The notes: generated by a model from the letters alone, not told the origin. DNA of 64,000 nucleotides from Rhizobium sp. AQ_MP (GCF_014237835.1 NZ_JACJVI010000004.1:124001-188000), one strand, 5' to 3'; shown: positions 27,712-36,363, numbered from the stretch's first letter. Program-made: numbers and translations.

Positions 27712-28944
27712 ATGACGAAAGTCTTCGTGACCCATCCCCTGCCCGCGTCTGCCGGTCCCGAGACCCGGGCGCTCGATGCCGGCTTGGTGATCGATCCGGC
27801 GAACGGAGCGATTGCGCCCAATGTCTCGATGTCGGTCAACAATGCGCTGATGCCCGGCGATGGCGCCTTCTCCGCCGATGGCGTCGAGGATCTCGCCGAT
27901 CTTCCCTATCTCTACGCCCGCTGGACGAACCCCACCGTGCGGCAGCTGGAGCAGCGGCTGGCAGCTCTCGAAGGTGCGGAGGATGCGCTGGCGACGGCGA
28001 CGGGCATGGCGGCGATCACGGGTACGCTGTTCACCTTCCTCAAGGCCGGAGACCATCTCGTGGTCTCGGATGTCTGCTATGCGGGCGCTGCCGAACTCAC
28101 CCAGCGGATTCTGCCGGAATTCGGCATCGAGGTGACACCGGTCAACATGGCGCGGCTTGATCTGGTTGAAGCCGCCATGCGGCCAAATACCCGGCTTGTG
28201 CATTGCGAAAGCCCCATCAATCCGATCCTGCGCATCGTTGACCTCAAGGCGCTGGCGGCCATCGCGCATAGACACGGCGCGTTGATCTCGGTCGATTCAA
28301 CCTTCGCAACGCCGGTGGCCACGCGGCCGCTCGCGCTCGGCGTCGATCTTGTCATCCATTCGCTGACCAAGTTCATCAACGGCCATGGCGACGTGCTGGG
28401 CGGGGCCGTGATCGGGCGCAAGGAGTTGATAGCGCGCATCCGTGGCCGCGCCGGCGTCTATCTCGGCGCTTCTTTGTCGGCACAGTCGGCCTGGCTGATC
28501 ATGCGGGGCGTCGACACGCTTTATCCACGCCTGCGCATGGCATCGGACAGCGCTCTGGCTGTCGCAACCTTCTTGGAAGGGCATCCGGAGGTCGAGCGTG
28601 TGATCTATCCAGGTCTCACGTCCCACCCGCAGCATGATCTCGCCAAACGCCAGATGGATGTGTTCGGCGGCATGATCGGCTTTCGCACGCGAAGTCCCCG
28701 TGCCGCGGCCGATAGGCTCGCGGAGCGACTGCGCGTCATCCACTACGCCTTCTCCCTCGGCCACCAGCGCAGCCTCGTGGTGCTGCTCGACACCGAGGAG
28801 ATGATGACCTCGACCTTCCGCCTGACCGGCGAGGCCCTTTCCGATTACCGCGCCTATGCCGGCGACGGGCTCTTTCGCCTGTCGATCGGCCTTGAGACCC
28901 CGGCAGATATCATCGCCGATCTCGACCAGGCGCTTACCCCCTGA
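27712..28944 (+). CDS. Trans-sulfuration family PLP enzyme (cystathionine/methionine gamma-lyase-like)
   Basis: A 410-residue Cys/Met-metabolism PLP enzyme. The tyrosine-containing YARWTNPT region, the GMAAITGTLFTFLKAGDH phosphate-binding loop, SVDSTFATPV with its cofactor Asp, and the Schiff-base lysine in HSLTKFINGHGD are all present. Family members cleave or form C-S bonds (cystathionine gamma-synthase, gamma-lyase, methionine gamma-lyase). Sequence alone does not decide which. Its place between an amino acid importer and a homocysteine methyltransferase suggests handling of imported sulfur amino acids. Confidence 0.88.
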   Translation: MTKVFVTHPLPASAGPETRALDAGLVIDPANGAIAPNVSMSVNNALMPGDGAFSADGVEDLADLPYLYARWTNPTVRQLEQRLAALEGAEDALATATGMAAITGTLFTFLKAGDHLVVSDVCYAGAAELTQRILPEFGIEVTPVNMARLDLVEAAMRPNTRLVHCESPINPILRIVDLKALAAIAHRHGALISVDSTFATPVATRPLALGVDLVIHSLTKFINGHGDVLGGAVIGRKELIARIRGRAGVYLGASLSAQSAWLIMRGVDTLYPRLRMASDSALAVATFLEGHPEVERVIYPGLTSHPQHDLAKRQMDVFGGMIGFRTRSPRAAADRLAERLRVIHYAFSLGHQRSLVVLLDTEEMMTSTFRLTGEALSDYRAYAGDGLFRLSIGLETPADIIADLDQALTP

Positions 28945-28967
28945 CCGCATCCGACGGAGACTTGTCC

Positions 28968-29879
28968 ATGGCAGAAACCATCATCCTTGACGGCGGCATG
29001 AGCCGCGAACTTCTCCGGCTCGGTGCGGAGCTGAAGCAGCCGGAATGGTCCGCGCTGGCGCTGATGAACAGCCCCGAGATCGTTCGTCAGGTGCATGCGG
29101 AATTCATTGCCGCCGGTGCCGATGTCGTCACCACCAATTCCTATGCTCTGGTACCCTTCCATATCGGCGAAGAACGGTTTCGCGCGGAGGGGCCTTCCCT
29201 CATCGCGCTCTCCGGCCAGCTGGCACGCGAGGCTGCGGATGCGGCGGGCCGCAAGGTGGTCGTGGCCGGCTCCCTGCCGCCGATCTTCGGCTCTTACGAG
29301 CCGGAGAATTTCGATCCGTCGACTGTGCAGGACTATCTGAAGATCCTGGTCGACAATCTCGCCCCCCATGTCGATGTCTGGCTCGGCGAAACGCTCAGCC
29401 TGATTGCCGAGGGTGAGGCGGTCCGCAAGGCTATCGAAGGGCAGCCCAAGCCCTTCTGGATTTCGTTCACGCTCGCCGATGATCCGGCTCAGGTGGCCGG
29501 GGCAGAACCGAAGCTGCGTTCGGGTGAGACCGTTCGGCAAGCTGCAGAATGGGCAGCGGGCTCGGGTGCTGCGGCTCTGCTTTTCAACTGCGCCAAGCCG
29601 GAAGTGATGCAGAAGGCGGTCGAGACCGCATCGGCAGTCTTTGCCGAAAAAGGATCCAAGCTGCGGATCGGCGTCTATGCCAATGCCTTCGAGAGCGAGA
29701 TTGACGAGAAGGCTGCGAACGAGGGACTGCATGACACCCGCCAGGACCTGACCGGCGATGTTTATTCGCGTTTTGCCTGCAACTGGGCCGAAGCGGGTGC
29801 CACGATGATCGGCGGCTGCTGCGGGATTGGGGCGGAGCATATTCACCGCGTGGCGGGTGCGCTTAGAGCGAGAGCATAG
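28968..29879 (+). CDS. Homocysteine S-methyltransferase family protein (MmuM-like)
   Basis: A 303-residue zinc methyltransferase. The zinc cysteines are in LFNCAKPE and IGGCCGIG, and the substrate loop DGGMSRELLRLG opens the barrel. E. coli MmuM transfers a methyl group from S-methylmethionine to homocysteine, giving two methionines, without cobalamin. The ATG at 28968 follows GGAGA with 7-base spacing. As the last gene of the operon it fits a scheme in which an imported methyl-sulfonium or similar compound is turned into methionine; that is an inference. Confidence 0.88.
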   Translation: MAETIILDGGMSRELLRLGAELKQPEWSALALMNSPEIVRQVHAEFIAAGADVVTTNSYALVPFHIGEERFRAEGPSLIALSGQLAREAADAAGRKVVVAGSLPPIFGSYEPENFDPSTVQDYLKILVDNLAPHVDVWLGETLSLIAEGEAVRKAIEGQPKPFWISFTLADDPAQVAGAEPKLRSGETVRQAAEWAAGSGAAALLFNCAKPEVMQKAVETASAVFAEKGSKLRIGVYANAFESEIDEKAANEGLHDTRQDLTGDVYSRFACNWAEAGATMIGGCCGIGAEHIHRVAGALRARA

Positions 29880-29888
29880 CCAGCCGCA

Positions 29889-29922
29889 TTGACGCCTATG
29901 GCGGCCAATGTCATAGTTGGCC
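29889..29922 (+). promoter_or_regulatory. Promoter and operator of the TumE/TumA-like pair
   Basis: TTGACG (29889-29894) and CATAGT (29912-29917) are 17 bases apart. A perfect 6-bp inverted repeat GGCCAA / TTGGCC (29903-29922, 8-base centre) overlaps the -10 box. The predicted start of transcription coincides with the ATG at 29923, so the message may be leaderless. Confidence 0.6.
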
Positions 29923-30213
29923 ATGAAGGCGGATCTGATTGTCCGAGAACGGATGGTCTTCGGTGATGGTGCCATTCTGGAAGTTCGGATCTGGTCGGTG
30001 CCTGATCCGGTCCCGCCGTCACCTCACCTATACAAGTATGCGCTGTTCTATGGATATCCGGGCGAACGGCTGGTTTGCTACGACAATGAACGTGGCAAGG
30101 GTGACCACAGGCATCATGGTGAGATCGAGACACCCTATGCGTTCGTAGGCATTGAGCAGCTTCTCAGAGATTTCCGAGCCGATGTCGAACGGTTGCGAGG
30201 AGAAACGATATGA
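29923..30213 (+). CDS. DUF6516 / TumE-like toxin
   Basis: A 96-residue protein that resembles the TumE (DUF6516) toxin family: a beta-rich N-terminal half (LIVRERMVFGDGAILEVRIW, YKYALFYGYPGERLVCYDN) followed by KGDHRHHGEIETPYAF and a final helix with FRADVERL. The GDHRHH cluster is the most distinctive feature. It overlaps the next gene by 4 bases. Mode of toxicity is not known to me; the assignment rests on the small-pair layout and resemblance. Confidence 0.68.
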   Translation: MKADLIVRERMVFGDGAILEVRIWSVPDPVPPSPHLYKYALFYGYPGERLVCYDNERGKGDHRHHGEIETPYAFVGIEQLLRDFRADVERLRGETI

Positions 30214-30560
30214 CGAGAGAACTGAACGTTCATGTCGGCGGCGGATTTGACGCCCTCCAGGCACGGGTCGGAGACGCCTTGCGCCGTCACCAGGATGGCG
30301 AGCCTGTCCACGAGGATCACCTGACCTTTGTCGACTGGGACGCGTTTGCGCGCACCATGACGGCAAAGCGGCTGGAGTTGCTGCGCTATCTTCACCGTAA
30401 CCCTCAGGAAAGCGTCGCGGCTCTTGCCCGCAACCTGAAGCGCGACTACCGGCGTGTTCACGAGGATGTCGAGCTTCTGACGGCAGCAGGGTTGATCGCA
30501 CGAGAGGGGCTGGCGCTTTCCACCGGCTATGACGAAATTCGCACTGTGATTGCCCTCTGA
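30210..30560 (+). CDS. HVO_A0114-like winged-helix antitoxin (TumA-like)
   Basis: A 116-residue DNA-binding protein. Its second half is a winged helix-turn-helix (KRLELLRYLHRNPQESVAALARNLKRDYRRVHEDVELLTAAGLI) of the type found beside DUF6516 toxins. It overlaps that gene by 4 bases. It should repress the promoter at 29889-29922 and neutralise the toxin. A terminator follows 15 bases after the stop. Confidence 0.72.
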   Translation: MTRELNVHVGGGFDALQARVGDALRRHQDGEPVHEDHLTFVDWDAFARTMTAKRLELLRYLHRNPQESVAALARNLKRDYRRVHEDVELLTAAGLIAREGLALSTGYDEIRTVIAL

Positions 30561-30574
30561 CGCAACGCCAGAGC

Positions 30575-30607
30575 GAATGACGAATTGTGTCATTCCTGTG
30601 TTTTTTT
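30575..30607 (+). terminator. Terminator of the TumE/TumA-like operon
   Basis: A 7-bp stem, GAATGAC (30575-30581) with GTCATTC (30589-30595), is followed by CTGTG and seven T residues. Confidence 0.8.
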
Positions 30608-30703
30608 CTCGTCGACGGTCTTGAATTTTTCCTCCCAGGCCCCATCTGCGCTTCTGCGGACCGGGCCCCTCTGACGACGGATTTCCCTCGTGATGTCGGA
30701 CCG

Positions 30704-30795
30704 CATCGAGCACGCTCGATGTCATGCCCGGACCGGACCTCTCTTCAGCGAGACCGTGCGTGCATTGCATCGAGCCGGGTCAATGCAACAGAGGT
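30704..30795 (+). promoter_or_regulatory. Structured leader upstream of the TerC-family gene
   Basis: Two hairpins precede the ribosome site: CATCGAGC/GCTCGATG (30704-30721) and GCATTG/CAATGC (30762-30786). The second ends a few bases before AGAGG at 30791-30795. It does not clearly match the yybP-ykoY manganese riboswitch consensus. Confidence 0.35.
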
Positions 30796-30802
30796 CATAC
30801 AA

Positions 30803-31816
30803 TTGGAACTCCTGCTCATCCTGTTTCTCGGCAAGCCACTGTGGATGTGGTTGCTGTTCATCTTCCTCGTCGTGGCGCTTCTCGCCTTCGACCTCGGCGT
30901 TCTGAACAAGGACGACCATGAAATCGGCATCGCCGAGAGCCTGAAGCTTTCGGCCATGTATATCACGCTGGGCCTCGCCTTCTCAGGTTTCATCTACTGG
31001 CAGATGGATACGACAGCGACCGCCCAGTACCTGACCGCCTTTGTGGTCGAAAAGACCCTGGCGATGGACAATATCTTCGTCATCGCACTGATCTTCGGCT
31101 TCTTCGCCATCCCGCGCGAATATCAGCATCGCGTGCTGTTCTGGGGTATTCTCGGGGTCATCGTGCTGCGCGGCATCATGATCGGCCTGGGTGCGACCAT
31201 CGTCGATCAGTATCACTGGGTTCTCTACTTCTTCGCCGGCTTCCTGATCCTCACGGGCATCAAGATGCTGTTCGTCGCCGACAAGGAACACAAGATTGAG
31301 GAGAACGGCCTGATCCGCTTCCTCAAGCGGCGGATGAACGTGACGGAAGAGATCCATGGTCACGACTTCTTCGTCAAGAAGCCGGATCCGGTGACGGGCA
31401 AGATCAAGCGTTTTGCCACGCCGCTCCTGCTGGCGCTCGTCATGATCGAGATCGCCGACCTGGTGTTCGCCGTAGACTCCGTGCCGGCCGTGTTCACGAT
31501 CACGACCGATCCGTACATCGTCTACACCTCGAACATCTTCGCGATCCTGGGTCTGCGCGCCCTCTATTTCGCACTGGATGCCATCCTGCACCGCTTCGCC
31601 TATCTCAAATATGCCCTGTCGGTGCTGCTGATGTTCATCGGCTCGAAGATCTTCATTGCCTGGGGCATGGGCTGGGAGAAGTTCCCGCCGGAGTGGTCGC
31701 TCGGCATCACCTTCCTGATCCTTGGCGTGGGCGTTGGCTATTCGCTGTGGAAGACGGGGAGCGGTGCGCAGCAGACAGAGGCCAAGGCTGTCGAAGCGCG
31801 GAACCCGGCCGAGTAA
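30803..31816 (+). CDS. TerC/Alx family integral membrane protein
   Basis: A 337-residue membrane protein with about nine spans. Family markers are the acidic span residues in ALLAFDLGVLNKDDHEI, VVEKTLAMDNIFVIALIF, and ALVMIEIADLVFAVDSVPAVF. Proteins of this family are linked to manganese export and tellurite resistance. A TTG start at 30803 is chosen because it yields the common ELLLILFLGKPLW opening and follows AGAGG by 7 bases; the frame is open further upstream but there it is not protein-like. Confidence 0.88.
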   Translation: MELLLILFLGKPLWMWLLFIFLVVALLAFDLGVLNKDDHEIGIAESLKLSAMYITLGLAFSGFIYWQMDTTATAQYLTAFVVEKTLAMDNIFVIALIFGFFAIPREYQHRVLFWGILGVIVLRGIMIGLGATIVDQYHWVLYFFAGFLILTGIKMLFVADKEHKIEENGLIRFLKRRMNVTEEIHGHDFFVKKPDPVTGKIKRFATPLLLALVMIEIADLVFAVDSVPAVFTITTDPYIVYTSNIFAILGLRALYFALDAILHRFAYLKYALSVLLMFIGSKIFIAWGMGWEKFPPEWSLGITFLILGVGVGYSLWKTGSGAQQTEAKAVEARNPAE

Positions 31817-31845
31817 GGCTCAACCCTTTCCGATACGAAAACGAC

Positions 31846-31869
31846 GAATGGCCCCGCGAGGGGCCATTC
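31846..31869. terminator. Bidirectional terminator between the TerC-family gene and xseB
   Basis: A perfect 10-bp stem (GAATGGCCCC and GGGGCCATTC) closes on a GCGA loop between two converging genes. Confidence 0.8.
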
Positions 31870-31918
31870 TGCATTTGATGGTCAGCGTTGAAGAGCGCGC
31901 GGGAATGCCCCCTGCCGC

Positions 31919-32170
31919 TTACGCACCATCCAAGGGCTCGACGCCGGTCGGCTTGCCAGCGCGATCGAGGCGGATCTTCTCGATGCGGTTTTCGGCAGCC
32001 GACAAGAGCTGCTCGCAATGCTTCTTCAGAAGTTCGCCGCGCTCGTAGATCGCGATGGACTCGTCGAGCGCCACGTCACCGCGTTCGAGGCGGGCGACGA
32101 TGCTTTCGAGCTCGGCCACGGCCTTTTCGAAGGAATAGCCGGAGAGATCGGCGGTTACGGCGTCGGACAT
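31919..32170 (-). CDS. xseB: Exodeoxyribonuclease VII small subunit
   Basis: An 83-residue XseB. The core [51 protein letters not shown] is the family signature, two long helices that pack on XseA. The ATG at 32170 lies just after the stop of the HDAC-like gene, so the two are co-transcribed and translationally linked. xseA is not in the window. Confidence 0.95.
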   Translation of the reverse strand: MSDAVTADLSGYSFEKAVAELESIVARLERGDVALDESIAIYERGELLKKHCEQLLSAAENRIEKIRLDRAGKPTGVEPLDGA

Positions 32171-32172
32171 AC

Positions 32173-33108
32173 TCAACCCTTCATCAGTCTCAGAATGTGC
32201 AGGCCTGCCGATTCGGCGAGGCCTTCGAGATCATAGCCGCCTTCGAGCAGGCTGACGACCCGGTTCTGGGCGAAACGGTCGGCGACTTCGAGCAGCCTTC
32301 CCGTCGCCCAGTCGAAATCCTCGCCGACCAGATTGATCTGGGCGAGCGGATCACGGTGATGGGCGTCGAAGCCGGCGGATATCAAGATGAAGTCGGGCGC
32401 AAAATCATGCAGCGCAGGCAGCACGCGGCTCTTGAAGGCCTCGCGGAAATGGTCCGAGCCGACATTCGGGGAGAGCGGCGCATTGACGATGTTGCGGTGC
32501 TTGCCCGTCTCGTCCTTGGCGCCCGTGCCGGGATAGAGCGGCATCTGGTGGGTCGAGCAGAAGAGCACGGAAGGATCGTCCCAGAAGATGTCCTGGGTGC
32601 CATTGCCGTGGTGCACGTCCCAGTCGACGATCGCTACACGCTCGACGCCGTAGGTCTTCTGCACATGACGGGCGGCGATCGCCACCGTGTTGAACAGGCA
32701 GAAGCCCATGGCCTTGGTTTTTTCGGCATGGTGCCCCGGTGGGCGCCCCGCGACGAAAGCATTGTCGGCCTTGCCGGTCATCACATCGTCGACGGCGGCG
32801 ATGGCGCCACCGATGGCGGTCAGCGCCACCTGCAGGCTCTTCTGCGAAGCGTAGGTATCGGCCTCCAGCTGGTTGATGCGATCCTCTTCCTCCGGGATCT
32901 CGCGCATCACGGCAAAGAGATGCTCCTCGGGGTGCGCGAGGGTCACGGTATCCTCGTTGGCCTGCTTCGCCTCGACACGTTCGAGACGGGCAAAATTCGG
33001 ATGCTCCAGGGCGATGTTGAGCGATCGTAATCTATCGGCACGCTCGGGATGGCCTTCGGGCGTGTTGTGCTCGAGGAAGATCGGGTTTTCGTAGAGACGG
33101 GTGGCCAT
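32173..33108 (-). CDS. Histone deacetylase-like (class II HDAC / acetylpolyamine amidohydrolase) protein
   Basis: A 311-residue arginase-fold deacetylase. The zinc and catalytic residues are in place: [33 protein letters not shown] and EGGYDLEGL. Bacterial members remove acetyl groups from small molecules such as polyamines or from proteins. The ATG at 33108 sits 6 bases after GGAAGG and gives MATRLYENP; the ATG at 33114 has no space for the site. It is followed directly by xseB, a common arrangement in rhizobia. Confidence 0.92.
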   Translation of the reverse strand: MATRLYENPIFLEHNTPEGHPERADRLRSLNIALEHPNFARLERVEAKQANEDTVTLAHPEEHLFAVMREIPEEEDRINQLEADTYASQKSLQVALTAIGGAIAAVDDVMTGKADNAFVAGRPPGHHAEKTKAMGFCLFNTVAIAARHVQKTYGVERVAIVDWDVHHGNGTQDIFWDDPSVLFCSTHQMPLYPGTGAKDETGKHRNIVNAPLSPNVGSDHFREAFKSRVLPALHDFAPDFILISAGFDAHHRDPLAQINLVGEDFDWATGRLLEVADRFAQNRVVSLLEGGYDLEGLAESAGLHILRLMKG

Positions 33109-33289
33109 GGGCATCCTTCCGGGGTTGGCGAGAAGATAATGCGGCGGCCTGTCATCTTCCACCTCCGATCCGGGTTTTACCCAGGCCATGGAGATGCGGA
33201 CCCGGCGACTCTGTGGCTGCACGTGCTTGTGAAGCGGACTGCGATGCCGTTAGATGCCGCTAACGGACGGAAAACACCGGGGGACCTGC

Positions 33290-33691
33290 ATGGACGAAAT
33301 GGAACGGGTGGAGGTAAGCACGCTTGTCGTTGCCTATCGCGATATCGGTCCAACCGGCGAAATGCAGGCGGCCGCGTATATCATCCACGCCGAGGAGGCG
33401 CTGCGCCACTTCTGGCGCTATCGACCGCCGCTGGAAGGCGAGCCGCTCTACAGCCCGACGAAGTTCGAGGTCCGCCTGCACAAGCCGTTGAGGCTCGGGG
33501 ATCCGGTTGGCATGATCGTTTCCGTCGACAAGATCGGCGGCAAATCGGTCGGCTTCGAGGTGCAGATGGAGACGGAAGGCCAGACGGTGGCCGAGATCGA
33601 TATCACCTGGACAGCTCGGGATAGTGAAACCGGAGAGCCGGTCGCGCTGCCGGAAGATGTTCGCGACTGGCTCTATCGCTACGTGCCCTGA
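33290..33691 (+). CDS. Hotdog-fold acyl-CoA thioesterase (4HBT-like)
   Basis: A 133-residue protein with the fold of 4-hydroxybenzoyl-CoA-type thioesterases: an N-terminal YRDIGPTGEMQAAAYIIHAEEALRHFW block containing the Asp used in catalysis, and later strands VRLHKPLRLGDPVGMIVSV and VAEIDITWTAR. The substrate is unknown. The ATG at 33290 follows GGGGA. It diverges from the HDAC-like gene across about 180 bases and is closed by a strong terminator. Confidence 0.8.
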   Translation: MDEMERVEVSTLVVAYRDIGPTGEMQAAAYIIHAEEALRHFWRYRPPLEGEPLYSPTKFEVRLHKPLRLGDPVGMIVSVDKIGGKSVGFEVQMETEGQTVAEIDITWTARDSETGEPVALPEDVRDWLYRYVP

Positions 33692-34010
33692 GCATCGCGC
33701 CGACCGCAATTCCAAGAGCCACCAAAGAAAATGAAGCCCCCCGGGCCCGAATCCGGGGGGCTTCTATTCCTACAGGCCGGAAGGAGGAGGAGGGCCTGCA
33801 GTCTTGTGTCGGAGCACGCTGCTTGGGAGGGAGGATCGCATCGCGCCGGCCATAGAACATTAGAATAGATTGCTTAACTTATCACTAATGAAACCGGGAA
33901 TGGCCTCAAGCGTGAAATTTGCAACTCATCTCACCAGCACCCACGAGCCGTTCCTATCAGGATTGCGAAAAACACTTGCGCCGCGCCACGTCTCCGCTCA
34001 TTGACGGTGC
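33692..34010. other. 319-base intergenic region between the thioesterase gene and tlyA
   Basis: It contains the terminator at 33733-33764. An AT-rich stretch at about 33858-33895 is the likely promoter region for tlyA. No convincing additional gene or RNA was seen. Confidence 0.5.
33733..33764 (+). terminator. Terminator after the thioesterase gene
   Basis: A 12-bp stem (GAAGCCCCCCGG and CCGGGGGGCTTC) with an 8-base loop lies 41 bases after the stop; the tail TATTCC is only moderately T-rich. Confidence 0.75.
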
Positions 34011-34802
34011 ATGAAGAAGCTCCCTGAACCCCAGCGCCTCGACCAGCTCCTGGTCGCCCTCGGCCTATTCGCCAGCCGCTCCCGCTCCCGTGACGCCATC
34101 CAGCGCGGCACGGTGAAGGTGGACGGCAAGGTCGTGACGAAACCCAGCCTTGTCTTTGCGGCGACCCATGCCTTCGAGATCGACGATCCGGCGCAGGACT
34201 TTGTCTCCCGCGCGGCGCTGAAGCTTGTTGCGGCACTCGACCATTTCGGCCTTTCGCCGGAGGGCCGTCACTGTCTCGATGTCGGCGCCTCGACCGGTGG
34301 ATTTACGGAAGTGCTGTTGAAGCGCGGTGCCGCGCATGTGACGGCCATCGATGTCGGGCATGATCAGCTGCATCCAAGGCTCGCCAGCGATCCGCGCGTG
34401 ACCAATCTCGAAGGTCTGAACGCCCGTTATCTAGAGCCGGAGGATTATGACGAGGAGCCGTTCGACTTTCTCGTTTCCGACGTGTCCTTCATCTCGCTGA
34501 AGCTTGCGCTCGCCCCTGCCCTGGAACAGGCCGAGCCGGGCGCGCATTGCCTTTTGCTGGTCAAGCCGCAGTTCGAAGCGGGACGCGAGGCGATCAGCAA
34601 GGCGGGCCTGTTGAAGGAGCCGGAAACGGCGCCGCTGGTCGCAGCCGAGCTTGAACGCTGGCTGACAGAGGACATGGGCTGGACGAGCCTTGGTCTCATC
34701 CCCTCCCCGATCGCCGGTGGCGATGGCAATGAGGAATTCCTGCTCGCGGGCTTCAAGCCCGATGATGCCGACCGGGATGAAGACGGCGAGGACGCCGAAT
34801 GA
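34011..34802 (+). CDS. tlyA: TlyA family rRNA 2'-O-methyltransferase / hemolysin-like protein
   Basis: A 263-residue protein with an N-terminal S4 RNA-binding domain (RLDQLLVALGLFASRSRSRDAIQRGTVKVDG) and an FtsJ-like methyltransferase domain: the SAM loop CLDVGASTGGFTEVLL, DVSFISLK, and VKPQFEAGR. TlyA of mycobacteria 2'-O-methylates 16S and 23S rRNA and affects capreomycin sensitivity. It overlaps the next methyltransferase gene by 4 bases, making a two-gene RNA-modification operon. The acidic tail (DDADRDEDGEDAE) is not conserved in the catalytic fold. Confidence 0.92.
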   Translation: MKKLPEPQRLDQLLVALGLFASRSRSRDAIQRGTVKVDGKVVTKPSLVFAATHAFEIDDPAQDFVSRAALKLVAALDHFGLSPEGRHCLDVGASTGGFTEVLLKRGAAHVTAIDVGHDQLHPRLASDPRVTNLEGLNARYLEPEDYDEEPFDFLVSDVSFISLKLALAPALEQAEPGAHCLLLVKPQFEAGREAISKAGLLKEPETAPLVAAELERWLTEDMGWTSLGLIPSPIAGGDGNEEFLLAGFKPDDADRDEDGEDAE

Positions 34803-36049
34803 GCGCGGAGACCGTCACGATTTCGAGCCTCGGCGCCAAGGGTGATGGGGTAGCGCATGGGGCCGATGGCCCGGTGTTCGTGCCCTTCTCGCTGCCGGGC
34901 GAGACCGTCTCCATCGCGCGGGTGAAGAGCGAGGGCACGATCATGTCGATCGCCAGCCCCTCCCCCGACCGTGTCGAGCCACCCTGCCGGCATTTCGGGC
35001 CTGATGGCAAAGGCGGTGTGTGTGGTGGTTGCTCGCTGCAGCACATGGCCAAGCCCGCCTATAACGGCTTCAAGCGGCAGATCGTGATCGATGCACTCAA
35101 GTCGAAGGGCATCGAGGCGCCGGTAGGAGACGTCTTCGAAGCCCATCCGCATCAGCGCCGGCGGCTGGTGTTTACCGCGCGGCGGCGCGAGAGCGGTTTC
35201 GTCATCGGCTTCATGCAGGCAGAGACGCATCATGTCGTGCCGGTCGAGGAATGTCCCATCGCGTCGGACGGGCTGATCTCCCGGCTGGACGCGATCAAGA
35301 TCATCGCGAAAGCGACCAATGCGGAACACTTCCGGATCACGGTGACGGAGACGACGACGGGGCTCGACATCTCCCTCGACGGCTTGCGCGGGGGCCTCGG
35401 CGACCGGGAGCGGCGCGCGGTGTCAGATGCCGTGATCAAGCTCAGGGGCATTGCCCGCGTCTCGGCGAATGGCGAGATCGTCATCGAGCCTCACAAGCCG
35501 CTGCTGGATTTCGGTGGCGCATGCGTTGTGCTGCCACCCGGCGGCTTTACCCAGGCAACGCATGAGGCCGAGGAACATATGGCGGCTCTCGCCATCGAGC
35601 ATATCGGCAAGGCCAAGAAGGTTGCCGATCTCTTCGCGGGCGTCGGCACCTTTGCGCTCAGGCTGGCGCGCAAGGCCTCCGTGCATGCTGTGGAATCCGA
35701 CGAGAAGGCGGTGAAGGCGCTCGATTTCGCCGCCCGCAACACGCAAGGGCTGAAACCGGTGAGTGCCGAGCGGCGCGACCTTTTCCGCCGGCCGCTGATG
35801 ACCTCGGAATTCAAGGGCTTCGACGCCGTCGTCTTCGATCCGCCGCGCGCAGGTGCCGAGGCGCAATGCGCGGAACTGGCACGATCGCAGGTGAAGAAGG
35901 TGGTTGCCATCAGCTGCAATCCGCTGACGCTCGCCCGCGACCTCTCGATCCTGATCACCGGCGGCTACCGCGTCGACCAGGTGACGCCGATCGACCAGTT
36001 CCTCTGGTCGCCGCATGTCGAGGCCGTGGCTACGCTGACCAAGGGCTGA
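34799..36049 (+). CDS. TrmA/RlmD-type RNA 5-methyluridine methyltransferase
   Basis: A 416-residue SAM-dependent RNA uridine C5-methyltransferase. An N-terminal TRAM-like region precedes iron-sulfur cysteines (PPCRHFG, GVCGGCSLQH, EECPI). The methyltransferase core has ADLFAGVGTFAL, FDPPRAGAEAQC and the catalytic nucleophile in ISCNPLTLARD. It probably modifies 23S rRNA at U747 or U1939, but sequence alone does not fix the site. It starts within the last codons of tlyA. Confidence 0.92.
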   Translation: MSAETVTISSLGAKGDGVAHGADGPVFVPFSLPGETVSIARVKSEGTIMSIASPSPDRVEPPCRHFGPDGKGGVCGGCSLQHMAKPAYNGFKRQIVIDALKSKGIEAPVGDVFEAHPHQRRRLVFTARRRESGFVIGFMQAETHHVVPVEECPIASDGLISRLDAIKIIAKATNAEHFRITVTETTTGLDISLDGLRGGLGDRERRAVSDAVIKLRGIARVSANGEIVIEPHKPLLDFGGACVVLPPGGFTQATHEAEEHMAALAIEHIGKAKKVADLFAGVGTFALRLARKASVHAVESDEKAVKALDFAARNTQGLKPVSAERRDLFRRPLMTSEFKGFDAVVFDPPRAGAEAQCAELARSQVKKVVAISCNPLTLARDLSILITGGYRVDQVTPIDQFLWSPHVEAVATLTKG

Positions 36050-36054
36050 TCCGC

Positions 36055-36363
36055 TCAGTAGGTGTAGAGCGTTCCTGAACCGGTCACGTTGGCGCAGCGG
36101 CAGCGGCCGCCGACGCGGCCGGGTTTGGCCGGGCAGGACACCTGCCCGCCGCCGCCCACGCTGCCGGACTGGTCGACGACGCAGATGTAGCGCTGCGGGC
36201 GCACGCGCGGGCTCTGCTGATTGGTGGAATAGGTTTCGCTGGTGATCACGTCATTGGAATCATTGACGAGGATGATCGAGCCGCCGGTGGCGGGCAGCAT
36301 GTCCGCCACAGAGACGGTCACGCTGAGAAGCAGGCTGAGGGCGACACAAAACAAACGCAACAT
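36055..36363 (-). CDS. Small secreted cysteine-bearing protein, unknown
   Basis: A 102-residue protein with a signal peptide (CVALSLLLSVTVSVA, cleavage near residue 20). The mature part has IILVNDSNDVI near its start and cysteines in RYICVVDQ, QVSCPAK and GRCRCANV, suggesting a small disulfide-stabilised periplasmic or surface protein. GAGG precedes the ATG. It converges on the RNA methyltransferase gene. I do not recognise the family. Confidence 0.65.
   Translation of the reverse strand: MLRLFCVALSLLLSVTVSVADMLPATGGSIILVNDSNDVITSETYSTNQQSPRVRPQRYICVVDQSGSVGGGGQVSCPAKPGRVGGRCRCANVTGSGTLYTY

Noticed and set aside
30561..30803. yybP-ykoY manganese riboswitch before the TerC-family gene
   Set aside because: The conserved GGGGAGTA-type loop was not found; only generic hairpins are present.
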